From Hydrogenophaga sp. (GTDB lineage Bacteria; Pseudomonadota; Gammaproteobacteria; Burkholderiales; Burkholderiaceae_C), in NCBI GenBank assembly GCA_011391495.1, contig JAABQK010000006.1, positions 1-64,000 on the forward strand: a stretch of 64,000 nt of DNA, given 5' to 3'. Of this stretch, positions 56,539-64,000 are shown piece after piece. The notes below the pieces were generated by a model that was not told where the DNA came from, did no database searches, and worked only from the letters and a program-made list of their open reading frames with translations. The translations under genes and the position numbers were made by a program. Each line of letters starts with the position of its first letter. The first letter of the stretch is position 1.

Positions 56539-57645
56539 TCATGGCGCGAGCACCTTGAAGATGTCCACGCTGCTGCGCTGGCCGATGGCGCTGCGGTGCT
56601 GCTCCAGCCAGCGCCCGGCCGCCTCGTGGCCCAGGTCGTGAAGTTGCGACAGGAAGGTCCACCGGGTGTCGGTCTTGCTGCCCGCGCCCAGTGCACTGAG
56701 CGAGGCACCGCCGTCGATCAGGTGCACCCGCAGCGCCTGCACGCGCTGGAACAGCGGGTTGCGGTACTGGTGACCGGGTTGGCCCTCGTCTTCGATCAGC
56801 TGCTGGAGCAGCGCAATCGAGCGCATTTCCTTCAGCAGGCTGGCGTTGAAGGTGATCTCGTTGATGCGGTCCAGGATGTCGCTGGCGCGGGTGGGTGTGG
56901 CGGCGGTCTCGATCGGGTTGATCTGCACCAGCAGCAGGTCGTCGGCGCTGCTCTGGGTGACCAGCGGCATGAGCGACGGGTTGCCGGCATAGCCGCCGTC
57001 CCAGTAGGCCTCGCCGTCGATCTCGACCGCCTGGAACAGCAGCGGCAGGCAGGCCGAGGCCAGCACCATGTCGGGCGTGAGCCCGCGCTGGTCGAACACG
57101 TGCAGCGCGCCGGTGCGTACCTGGGTGGCGGCGATGAAGAGCCGCGTTTTGTGGCAGCGGCAGACGCGCTCGAAGTCCACCGTGTCCACCAGGATGTCGC
57201 GCAGGGGGTTCAGGTTGAGCGGATTGAGCTGGTAGGGCGACAGCTGGCTGCCCAGCGCGCTGGCCGCCTGTTGCCAGGGTTCGAGCCAGGGGGTCATCCA
57301 CGCGGTGGCGGGGCCCCACAGGGCGCCCAGCGGGCTGCGCTCGATCGGGTGAAACGGCGAGAGCTCGGCGACGCGGGTCCAGAAGCGGCGCAGCACGCGC
57401 TGCGCGCCTTCGCGCCCGCCGTCCATCAGCCCCGCCGCCAGCGCCACCGCGTTCATGGCGCCGGCGCTGGTGCCGCTGATGGCGGCGATCTCCAGCGTCT
57501 CGTCCTCCAGCAGGCGGTCGAGCACGCCCCAGGTGAAGGCGCCGTGCGAGCCACCGCCCTGCAGCGCGAGGTCGATGGCCTGGCGGCGGGGCGGCTTCGC
57601 GGCGGGGCCGGAAGCGGTGGGGCGCGTAGGGTTCATGCGTGCCAT
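56539..57645 (-). CDS. patatin-like phospholipase
   Basis: LALQGGGSHGAFTWGVLDRLLED; GTSAGAMNAVALAAGL; DGGYAGNPSL. Confidence 0.95.
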   Translation of the reverse strand: MARMNPTRPTASGPAAKPPRRQAIDLALQGGGSHGAFTWGVLDRLLEDETLEIAAISGTSAGAMNAVALAAGLMDGGREGAQRVLRRFWTRVAELSPFHPIERSPLGALWGPATAWMTPWLEPWQQAASALGSQLSPYQLNPLNLNPLRDILVDTVDFERVCRCHKTRLFIAATQVRTGALHVFDQRGLTPDMVLASACLPLLFQAVEIDGEAYWDGGYAGNPSLMPLVTQSSADDLLLVQINPIETAATPTRASDILDRINEITFNASLLKEMRSIALLQQLIEDEGQPGHQYRNPLFQRVQALRVHLIDGGASLSALGAGSKTDTRWTFLSQLHDLGHEAAGRWLEQHRSAIGQRSSVDIFKVLAP

Positions 57646-57680
57646 TGTCCGGCAGCAGGGTGCTTCGCTGGGCAGCGCGC

Positions 57681-58571
57681 TCAGCTGGCCGCCGTGATCC
57701 TGCGATCGAGTGCCCGCGCCAGGAAGTCCAGCACCGCCTGTTCAACCTGCCCGGGTTCGGCAAATGCCTCGTGCGTGCCGTCCAGCGCCAGCAGCGTGGC
57801 GCGTGCGGGGCCCTGGTGGTGCATGAGCTGGTGTGCGTCATCCAGCGGTACGGTGTTGTCCTGCCGGCCGTGCAGCAGCAGCACCGGGCACAAGGCCTGG
57901 CCCAGCGTGGCGATCGGCGCGATGCGGTCGAAGCGTGCACCGATCACCCACTCGATGTAGCGGTTCACCAGCCAGCCCAGTGGCCAGTACGGCACGCGGT
58001 AGGCCGCCAGCCAGCGCCGCATCACGTGTTCCGGGTGGGCAAAGGCCGAGACGCTGACCGCTGCGGCGAGCCCGGACCGGCGCGAGGCCACCAGCAACAC
58101 CGCTGCCGCGCCCACCGAGTGGCCGAGGGCGGCGATGCGTTGAGGGTCCACGCCGTGCTGCCCGGCCAGCCAGTCGAGCGCGGCGTCCAGGTCTTCGGCG
58201 AAGCGGGGCAGGGAGCTGTGCCCGGCCCGGTCGCTCCGGCCGTGGTTGCGCGATTCGGGCAGCAGCACCGCGTAACCCGCGGCGTGCAGTGCCTGCGCAG
58301 CGGGCAGGAGGGTGCTGGCGTTGCCGCCCCAGCCGTGCAGCAGCACCACGGCGGGTGCCGGCCCCTGTGCGGTGCTCGGGACGTACCAGGCGAACAGGCG
58401 CGCGCCCTGGGCGGCGGGCAGCCAGACCTCGCGCGCGTTCAGGCCCAGATCGTCCGGGGTCGGACCATCGGTGCTGGCGGGTGGTGCCAGGCCGCGGTGC
58501 AGCACATGGCGCGCGCCGGACAGGCCGGCCCCCAGACCGAGGCCGGTGAGCAGGAGGGTAAGAGCGCTCAT
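57681..58571 (-). CDS. alpha/beta hydrolase
   Basis: VVLLHGWGGNAS; ALGHSVGAAAV (GxSxG). Confidence 0.92.
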   Translation of the reverse strand: MSALTLLLTGLGLGAGLSGARHVLHRGLAPPASTDGPTPDDLGLNAREVWLPAAQGARLFAWYVPSTAQGPAPAVVLLHGWGGNASTLLPAAQALHAAGYAVLLPESRNHGRSDRAGHSSLPRFAEDLDAALDWLAGQHGVDPQRIAALGHSVGAAAVLLVASRRSGLAAAVSVSAFAHPEHVMRRWLAAYRVPYWPLGWLVNRYIEWVIGARFDRIAPIATLGQALCPVLLLHGRQDNTVPLDDAHQLMHHQGPARATLLALDGTHEAFAEPGQVEQAVLDFLARALDRRITAAS

Positions 58572-58684
58572 GGGAGACGCCGGAACGTGAAGGCCGCTGG
58601 CATGGGCAGGTGCATTCAGATGGATGGGGGTGGGAAGGGTATCCGGGTACGCCGGTTGAGCGCGCTGGCTGCAGATGGATAGAT

Positions 58685-58700
58685 ATACTAGTAAGAGTAT
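58685..58700. promoter_or_regulatory. inverted repeat ATACT-N6-AGTAT upstream of yedE/pmpA
   Basis: AT-rich dyad in the 58.57-58.72 kb intergenic region. Confidence 0.4.
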
Positions 58701-58719
58701 TTCACGGGAGACCCCATCC

Positions 58720-59256
58720 ATGTCTGTTTCCGCGACGACGGCCGCCGGCCGCCCTGTCAGACCTTTCTGGAATCCGCTGCTGGCCGGCACCGTGCTGGGC
58801 TTGGTATTGCTGCTCACCTTCGTCTGGACTGGCCACGGCCTGGGCGCCACCGGCGCCTCCACCCGCCTCACCGCCTGGCTCGGCCATGAGATCGCGCCCG
58901 CGGCCACGCAGGCCAACGAATACCTCGGCGCCATGGTGGAAGACGGTGCGAACCCGCTGCCGTCGTGGATCAGCTGGCAGGTGATCGGTGTGGCCATGGG
59001 CGCGCTGGTGGCGGCTTTCATGGGCGGGCGCCTGCGTGTGCAGCTCGACGGTGCGAAGAGCGTCGGCACCGGCAAGCGCATCGCCACCGCACTCATTGGC
59101 GGGTTGCTCTCGGGCTTTGGCGCCCGCGTGGCGGCCGGTTGCACCAGTGGCCTGGGCCTCTCGGGCGCGGCCACGCTGGGCATCGCGGCCTTCGTGTTCC
59201 TGGCGACCTTCTTCGCTTCGGGCCTCATGGTCCACCGCATCATCAAGGGGCTCTGA
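58720..59256 (+). CDS. YeeE/YedE half-transporter (PmpA-like)
   Basis: GGLLSGFGARVAAGCTSGLGLSGAATLGIAAFVF. Confidence 0.9.
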   Translation: MSVSATTAAGRPVRPFWNPLLAGTVLGLVLLLTFVWTGHGLGATGASTRLTAWLGHEIAPAATQANEYLGAMVEDGANPLPSWISWQVIGVAMGALVAAFMGGRLRVQLDGAKSVGTGKRIATALIGGLLSGFGARVAAGCTSGLGLSGAATLGIAAFVFLATFFASGLMVHRIIKGL

Positions 59257-59257
59257 C

Positions 59258-59872
59258 ATGACCTTTCCCATGAACGACGCCGGCATGCTTTCCGGCCTGG
59301 TCTGTGGTTTCCTCTTTGGCTTCGTGCTGGAGAACGCCGGTTTCGGCAGCCCTGCCAAGCTCACCGCCCAGTTCAGCCTGCGCGACTGGTCGGTCTTCAA
59401 GGTCATGTTCACCGCCATCGTGGTGGCCGCCACCGGCCTGTATGGGTTTGAGCTGCTGGGCTGGGTGTCGGTGGACGCTTTGTTCGTGCCGACCTCGCTG
59501 GTCATGGCCTCGGCCATCGGCGGCCTGCTGGTGGGTGGCGGTTTTGCCATCGGTGGCTATTGCCCGGGCACCTCGGTGGTGGGTGTGTTTTCGGGCCGGC
59601 TCGACGCGCTGGTCTTCATCGTTGGCTTGGTGCTGGGCACCTTCGTGTTCGCCGGCCTGTACGGCCCGGCCATCGAATCGGTGATGGCGATGTGGGAGGT
59701 CGAGACCGGTGACACGCTGATGGACGCCTACGACATCCCGCAGCTCGCCCTGATCGTCCTGCTGTTTGCCGCCCTGATCGGCGTGTTCTACGCCGGGTCG
59801 TGGTTCGAGCGCCGTGGCCGCGGCCCGGTGAGCGCCGACGAGGCGGTGGCCGGTTCCGGCAGCGCCAGTTGA
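59258..59872 (+). CDS. YeeE/YedE half-transporter (PmpB-like)
   Basis: GGLLVGGGFAIGGYCPGTSVVGVFSGRLDAL. Confidence 0.9.
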   Translation: MTFPMNDAGMLSGLVCGFLFGFVLENAGFGSPAKLTAQFSLRDWSVFKVMFTAIVVAATGLYGFELLGWVSVDALFVPTSLVMASAIGGLLVGGGFAIGGYCPGTSVVGVFSGRLDALVFIVGLVLGTFVFAGLYGPAIESVMAMWEVETGDTLMDAYDIPQLALIVLLFAALIGVFYAGSWFERRGRGPVSADEAVAGSGSAS

Positions 59873-59915
59873 TCCCCCTTTCCTTTTGTTTATCTCCCAA
59901 CCTGGAGTCCTTCGC

Positions 59916-60167
59916 ATGGCCAAAAAATCCGCCTCTTCCCTCGCCCAGACCCTGTCGGCCCTGATGGTGGCCAGCGCCCTCGTGGCCCCCGCCGCTTCGG
60001 CCGTGGCCGCCACCCCGGCCGCCACCACCACCGCCGGCACGTCCACCCAGGCCACCAACCCGTGCGGACCGGCCAACCCCTGCGGCCCGGCCAAGAAGAA
60101 AAAGAAGAAAGCCGCCGACGGCGCGAACCCCTGCGCCCCGGCCAACCCCTGCGCACCCAAGAAGTGA
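59916..60167 (+). CDS. small secreted protein with NPCGP/NPCAP repeats
   Basis: signal peptide then NPCGPANPCGPAKKKKKKAADGANPCAPANPCAPKK. Confidence 0.75.
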   Translation: MAKKSASSLAQTLSALMVASALVAPAASAVAATPAATTTAGTSTQATNPCGPANPCGPAKKKKKKAADGANPCAPANPCAPKK

Positions 60168-60171
60168 CGTG

Positions 60172-60783
60172 ATGCCGCTGGGCGCAGACACCCGGCTCGC
60201 CAGCGCGCAGACCGCGCTGGCCGTGCCGCTGCGTTACGCCCAGGCCGGCACCAGCCTGGCGCACGCCGCGCTGGCCGGTGCGCGCCACTTTGAAGAGCTG
60301 CGCCACTACCCCGGGAACGATGTGGTGGACGTCGAAACGGGCACGCGCTTTTATTACCACGCGCACCGCCACGGCGTGCCCGAGCACGGGCACTTCCACC
60401 TGTTCGTGCACGGCCCCAAGGCGGGTGATTTCATGCACCTGGCCGCGCTCTCGCTCGACCACCACGGCCAGCCGATGCGCTGGTTCAGCACCAACCGCTG
60501 GGTGACCGCCGGGTGCTGGCGCCCGGCGGGCGAGATGCGGGCCGCGCTGCGACGCTTCGAGGTCCGCACCCACGGGCGCCTGGCGCCGGTGGCGAACTGG
60601 CTCACCGCGATGGTGCGGCTGTTCAACGCGGAGCTGGCCGATCTGCTGCGCGAGCGCGACGCGCTGATGGCGCCGCGCTTCCAGCGCGACGGCCGCGAGG
60701 TGGTGCTGGAAGACCGGCGCCTGGATGTGCTGAACGAGCGCCCGGCCCTGCTGGCGCCCCAGATCCGGCAGCTGGGTCTTTGA
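60172..60783 (+). CDS. conserved-looking hypothetical protein with His-rich motif
   Basis: FYYHAHRHGVPEHGHFHLFVHG; co-oriented with pmpAB and rhodanese. Confidence 0.7.
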   Translation: MPLGADTRLASAQTALAVPLRYAQAGTSLAHAALAGARHFEELRHYPGNDVVDVETGTRFYYHAHRHGVPEHGHFHLFVHGPKAGDFMHLAALSLDHHGQPMRWFSTNRWVTAGCWRPAGEMRAALRRFEVRTHGRLAPVANWLTAMVRLFNAELADLLRERDALMAPRFQRDGREVVLEDRRLDVLNERPALLAPQIRQLGL

Positions 60784-60813
60784 ATCGATTTTTTTCAACC
60801 TGAGGAGCAACCC

Positions 60814-61797
60814 ATGAAGATGTGGAAACAAGTGGCCGTGGCCACCCTGGCCTGGGGCTTTGTCGCCACGGCCGCCCTGGCCCAGAGCCTGCCCGGCCCG
60901 GTGGTCGACGTGAACTGGCTCGCCGCCAACCTGGACAAGGTGCAGGTGCTGGACCTGCGCGGCAGTGCCAAGTCCTTCACCGCCGACCCCGAGATCGCCG
61001 AGGTCAAGGGCAAGAAGGTGGCCGAAGAGGTCGGCGGCCACATCGCCGGTTCGCGCCTGATGGAGTTCAAGACCATCCGCGTCGAGCGTGAGATCAACGG
61101 CACCAAGGTCAAGTACATGGTGCCCGAGCGCGCCGCCTTCGAGAAGATGGTGCAGGACGCTGGCATCGACAGCGGCAAGCCGATCGTGATCGTGCCGGTG
61201 GGCATGGAGCTGGCCGACGTGAACGACGGCATGCGCCTGTACTGGCAGTTCAAGCTGTACGGTGAAGACAACGTGGCCATGCTCGACGGCGGCATGGCCG
61301 CCTGGCTGCAGGACGGCAAGCCCTTCGTGAAGGACGCGCTGGTGGCCAAGGCCGGCAACTGGAAGTCGGCCGCCGACCGCACCGCGCAGCTGTTCGCCGA
61401 TTCCAATGAAGTGGCCAGCATCGTCGAGAAAAAGAACGCCCAGCTGATCGATGGCCGCGACCTGCCGCAATACCACGGCATGGTCAAGCGCGACTACGTG
61501 TTTGCCTACGGCCACATCGACACCGCCAAGCCGCTGTCTCCCGACACCACCTTCAAGAAGGACGGTGGCGCAATCAAGCTGCTGCCCGCCAACACCTACC
61601 GCGCCGTGCTCAAGGCCCAGGGCATCGACCCGGCCGCGCCGAGCGTGGTGTACTGCAACAGCGGCGCGCAGTCGAGCCTGCCGTGGTTCATCCTGTCGGA
61701 AGTGCTGGGCAACAAGGGTGCCAAGCAGTTCGACGGCTCGCTGCACCAGTGGACGCTGGAGAAGCGCCCGCTGGTCGGCGCGGTGCCGCTGAGCTGA
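60814..61797 (+). CDS. secreted rhodanese-like sulfurtransferase, two rhodanese domains
   Basis: signal peptide; VLDLRGSAKSF; catalytic-loop VVYCNSGAQSSLPWF. Confidence 0.92.
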   Translation: MKMWKQVAVATLAWGFVATAALAQSLPGPVVDVNWLAANLDKVQVLDLRGSAKSFTADPEIAEVKGKKVAEEVGGHIAGSRLMEFKTIRVEREINGTKVKYMVPERAAFEKMVQDAGIDSGKPIVIVPVGMELADVNDGMRLYWQFKLYGEDNVAMLDGGMAAWLQDGKPFVKDALVAKAGNWKSAADRTAQLFADSNEVASIVEKKNAQLIDGRDLPQYHGMVKRDYVFAYGHIDTAKPLSPDTTFKKDGGAIKLLPANTYRAVLKAQGIDPAAPSVVYCNSGAQSSLPWFILSEVLGNKGAKQFDGSLHQWTLEKRPLVGAVPLS

Positions 61798-61821
61798 TCG
61801 CCCGCAGCGTCCCGAAACCGG

Positions 61822-61852
61822 AAGGCCCGTGTCGTGAGACCGGGCCTTTTTT
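61822..61852 (+). terminator. Rho-independent terminator after the sulfurtransferase gene
   Basis: AAGGCCCG-loop-CGGGCCTTTTTT. Confidence 0.85.
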
Positions 61853-61972
61853 GTTGGGCGCTGCTCAGGGCGTGAACGGGAGCTCTGTGTTGAAGCGTCT
61901 GCCCGGGTGTGGCGGGGTGGGGTCGTGCGGCGGCTGCGGGGCTCGCTTTGTGCGCCGGTGACCCCGGAGGCA

Positions 61973-63067
61973 TCAACCGCTGCGGGGTGGCTCTGCAGAC
62001 CGCCGGCCCAGCAGCACGACCACCAGGGTGATGACCGTCAGTGGCAGCACGAAACCCATCATGACCGACGAGAAGGCGCCCAGGGCATCGTGCTGTTGCG
62101 CCGCCAGGATCAGGTAGGTCACATAGGCCACGTAATAGAGCAGGAACACGCCGCCTTCCCAGCGGGCGATTTCGCGCCCGGTCATGAACACGGGAATGCA
62201 GGCCAGCGCCACGGCCAGCATGACCCAGATGTCGAAGTTCAGCACCGCCTCGGGCACCACCAGCCCCAGGCTGCCGGAGGCGATGCCGGAGAGACCGAGG
62301 CAGCCCAGGATGTTGAAGGTGTTGCTGCCCACCACGTTGCCCACCGCGATGTCGCGCTCGCCCTTGACCGCGGCCATGACGGAGGTGGCCACTTCGGGCA
62401 TGGACGTGCCGACGGCCACGATGGTCAGGCCGATGACCACGTCGCTCACCCCCAGTGCCTTGGCAAAGACCACGGCCGCACCGACCAGCCACTGGGACCC
62501 GAGCACCAGCAGGGCCAGACCCGCGGCCATCAGCAGCAGCTGCACGGGCAGTTTGCTGTCCCAGCTGCCGGCGGCGGCCGGCTGGACTTCGGCCGCGTAT
62601 TCTTCGTTCGCGGCCTGCGTTTCCTTGCGCGACTGGATGACCAGGAAGGCGGTGTAGGCCAGCAGCAGCCCGAACAGCATGGCGCCGTCGAGGGCGCTGA
62701 TGCGGCCGTCGAGGCTGAGCACCAGCAGCAGCAGCGAGGTGCCCACCAGGATCGGCACTTCCTGCCGGATGAGCTGGATGTTGACCACCAGGGGTGTGAT
62801 GAGGGCCGACAGGCCGAGGATGAACAGCACGTTGAAGATGTTGCTGCCCACCACGTTGCCCAGCGCGATGTCGGTCTGCCCATCCAGCACCGCGCCCAGC
62901 GAGACCGCCACCTCGGGGGCGCTGGTGCCGAAGGCGACGATGGTCAGGCCCACCACCAGCGGCGAGAGGCCGAACGAAAGCGCCAGCTTGGAGGCGCCGC
63001 GCACCAGCAGCTCGGCGCCGGCGATCAGGGCCAGCAAGCCGGCCACAAACATGCCCAGGGTCAACAT
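61973..63067 (-). CDS. calcium/sodium antiporter (CaCA, YrbG-like)
   Basis: two repeats: IVAFGTSAPEVAVSLGA...LGNVVGSNIFN and IVAVGTSMPEVATSVMA...VGNVVGSNTFN. Confidence 0.95.
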   Translation of the reverse strand: MLTLGMFVAGLLALIAGAELLVRGASKLALSFGLSPLVVGLTIVAFGTSAPEVAVSLGAVLDGQTDIALGNVVGSNIFNVLFILGLSALITPLVVNIQLIRQEVPILVGTSLLLLVLSLDGRISALDGAMLFGLLLAYTAFLVIQSRKETQAANEEYAAEVQPAAAGSWDSKLPVQLLLMAAGLALLVLGSQWLVGAAVVFAKALGVSDVVIGLTIVAVGTSMPEVATSVMAAVKGERDIAVGNVVGSNTFNILGCLGLSGIASGSLGLVVPEAVLNFDIWVMLAVALACIPVFMTGREIARWEGGVFLLYYVAYVTYLILAAQQHDALGAFSSVMMGFVLPLTVITLVVVLLGRRSAEPPRSG

Positions 63068-63186
63068 GGAAGTTCCTCGGTGGGTCGGGTGGGTGTGGAT
63101 GGGCGGTATGTTGCCACGAGACGCCGGGCGCATCGCCCGGCGGGGGCAGGACGGCTCTGGGACAATGGCGCTTTGCCCGAGCGCCG

Positions 63187-64000
63187 ATGCCCCCCTCCGA
63201 CACCGACAACCCTTCGCCCGATGCCAGCCCGGCTCCCGCTGGACCGCTGGCCCGCGAGGCGCTGGCCCTGGCCGCGTTCGACCACATGGTGTCGCACGCG
63301 CCGGGCTTTCGCGCGCGCCCAGGCCAGCGCGAGATGGCGGCGCTGATCGCGCACACGCTGAGCGGCGTGTCGCTCGGTGATGGCTCGGTGAGCGGCGAAG
63401 CCGGCTTGCCGGAGCGCGGCATTGCGGTGGTGCAGGCTGGCACGGGCGTGGGCAAGTCCGCCGCCTACGCGTCCACCGTGATCCCGCTCGCGCTGGCGCA
63501 ACAGAAGCGCGTCGTCATCTCAACCGCCACAGTGGCGCTGCAGGAGCAGCTGATCGCGAAAGACCTGCCGGCGCTGGCTGCCGCGCTGCCCGAACCCTTC
63601 AGCTTTGCGCTCGCCAAGGGGCGCGGCCGCTACGTGTGCCGGCTGAAGCTGGACCAGCTCAGTGGCGGCGACGCGGCGAGCGCCGACCTGTTCGAGAGCG
63701 ACGACGCGACCGATGCCAGCGACGGCTTGGCCGCCACCGTGGCGGCACACACCGTGGCATCCGCTGCGGCCAGTGCGCGCGCGGCCGAGCGCTGGGGCGA
63801 GCGCGCCAAGGTCTATGCCCAGTGGGCCGCACAACTGGACGGCGGCGCCTGGGACGGCGACCGCGACCGGCTCGACGAGCCGCCCGAGGGCGAACTCTGG
63901 AGCCCGGTGGCTGCCGAACGCCACAGCTGCACCGCGCGCCACTGCCCGAGCTACAACAGTTGCAGCTACTACCAGGCGCGCGCGAAGCTGGCGCAGTCGC
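63187..64000 (+). CDS. dinG: ATP-dependent DNA helicase DinG-like, truncated by window end
   Basis: AVVQAGTGVGKSAAY Walker A; VVISTATVALQEQLI; ...CPSYNSCSYY FeS-type cysteines. Confidence 0.85.
   Translation, partial: MPPSDTDNPSPDASPAPAGPLAREALALAAFDHMVSHAPGFRARPGQREMAALIAHTLSGVSLGDGSVSGEAGLPERGIAVVQAGTGVGKSAAYASTVIPLALAQQKRVVISTATVALQEQLIAKDLPALAAALPEPFSFALAKGRGRYVCRLKLDQLSGGDAASADLFESDDATDASDGLAATVAAHTVASAAASARAAERWGERAKVYAQWAAQLDGGAWDGDRDRLDEPPEGELWSPVAAERHSCTARHCPSYNSCSYYQARAKLAQS

Noticed and set aside
1-64000. tRNA/rRNA genes, insertion sequences, prophage or integrative elements
   Set aside because: No recognisable tRNA/rRNA sequence, transposase/integrase ORF or terminal inverted repeats were found.

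Overview
High-GC bacterial chromosomal window with Burkholderiales/Comamonadaceae-like character (lineage is inference). The core is a sulfur-oxidation island of about 30 kb. It contains soeABC with a TauE/SafE exporter (10.0-15.6 kb), a NarXL-type two-component pair (15.9-17.9 kb), and a complete oxidative-type dsr operon on the minus strand (31.8 to 17.9 kb: dsrA-B-E-F-H-C-M-K-L-J-O-P-N, a DsrC-like gene, an IscA/DsrR-like gene, and a siroheme-type uroporphyrinogen methyltransferase). A tusA-dsrE2-hypothetical-yeeE operon lies at 40.6-37.7 kb on the minus strand. The best candidate for an undescribed system is a nine-gene plus-strand cassette (32.08-37.60 kb) divergent from dsrA. It encodes a small hypothetical, an orphan Cas6/Cmx6-like protein with a complete Cas6 glycine-rich loop but no CRISPR array in the window, a DsrC homologue lacking both redox cysteines, a conserved hypothetical, a TauD/TfdA-like Fe/2OG dioxygenase, an HTH-like + [2Fe-2S] + FNR fusion, an S24/LexA-like protein and two small hypotheticals. 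A shared palindrome, TWRCCC-AWAW-GGGTWR, occurs upstream of the soe/narX, dsr/cassette and tusA units. Flanking regions carry a Fic protein with paired operator-like repeats, an arylsulfatase with two Bug-type binding proteins and a MarR regulator, a DevBCA-like exporter, a HupE/His-rich metal cluster, BCCT and MarC transporters, a BLUF protein, a large PAS kinase, a patatin, a PmpAB (YeeE/YedE) plus rhodanese cluster and a truncated DinG helicase. All assignments come from reading motifs in the supplied translations; no database search was possible.
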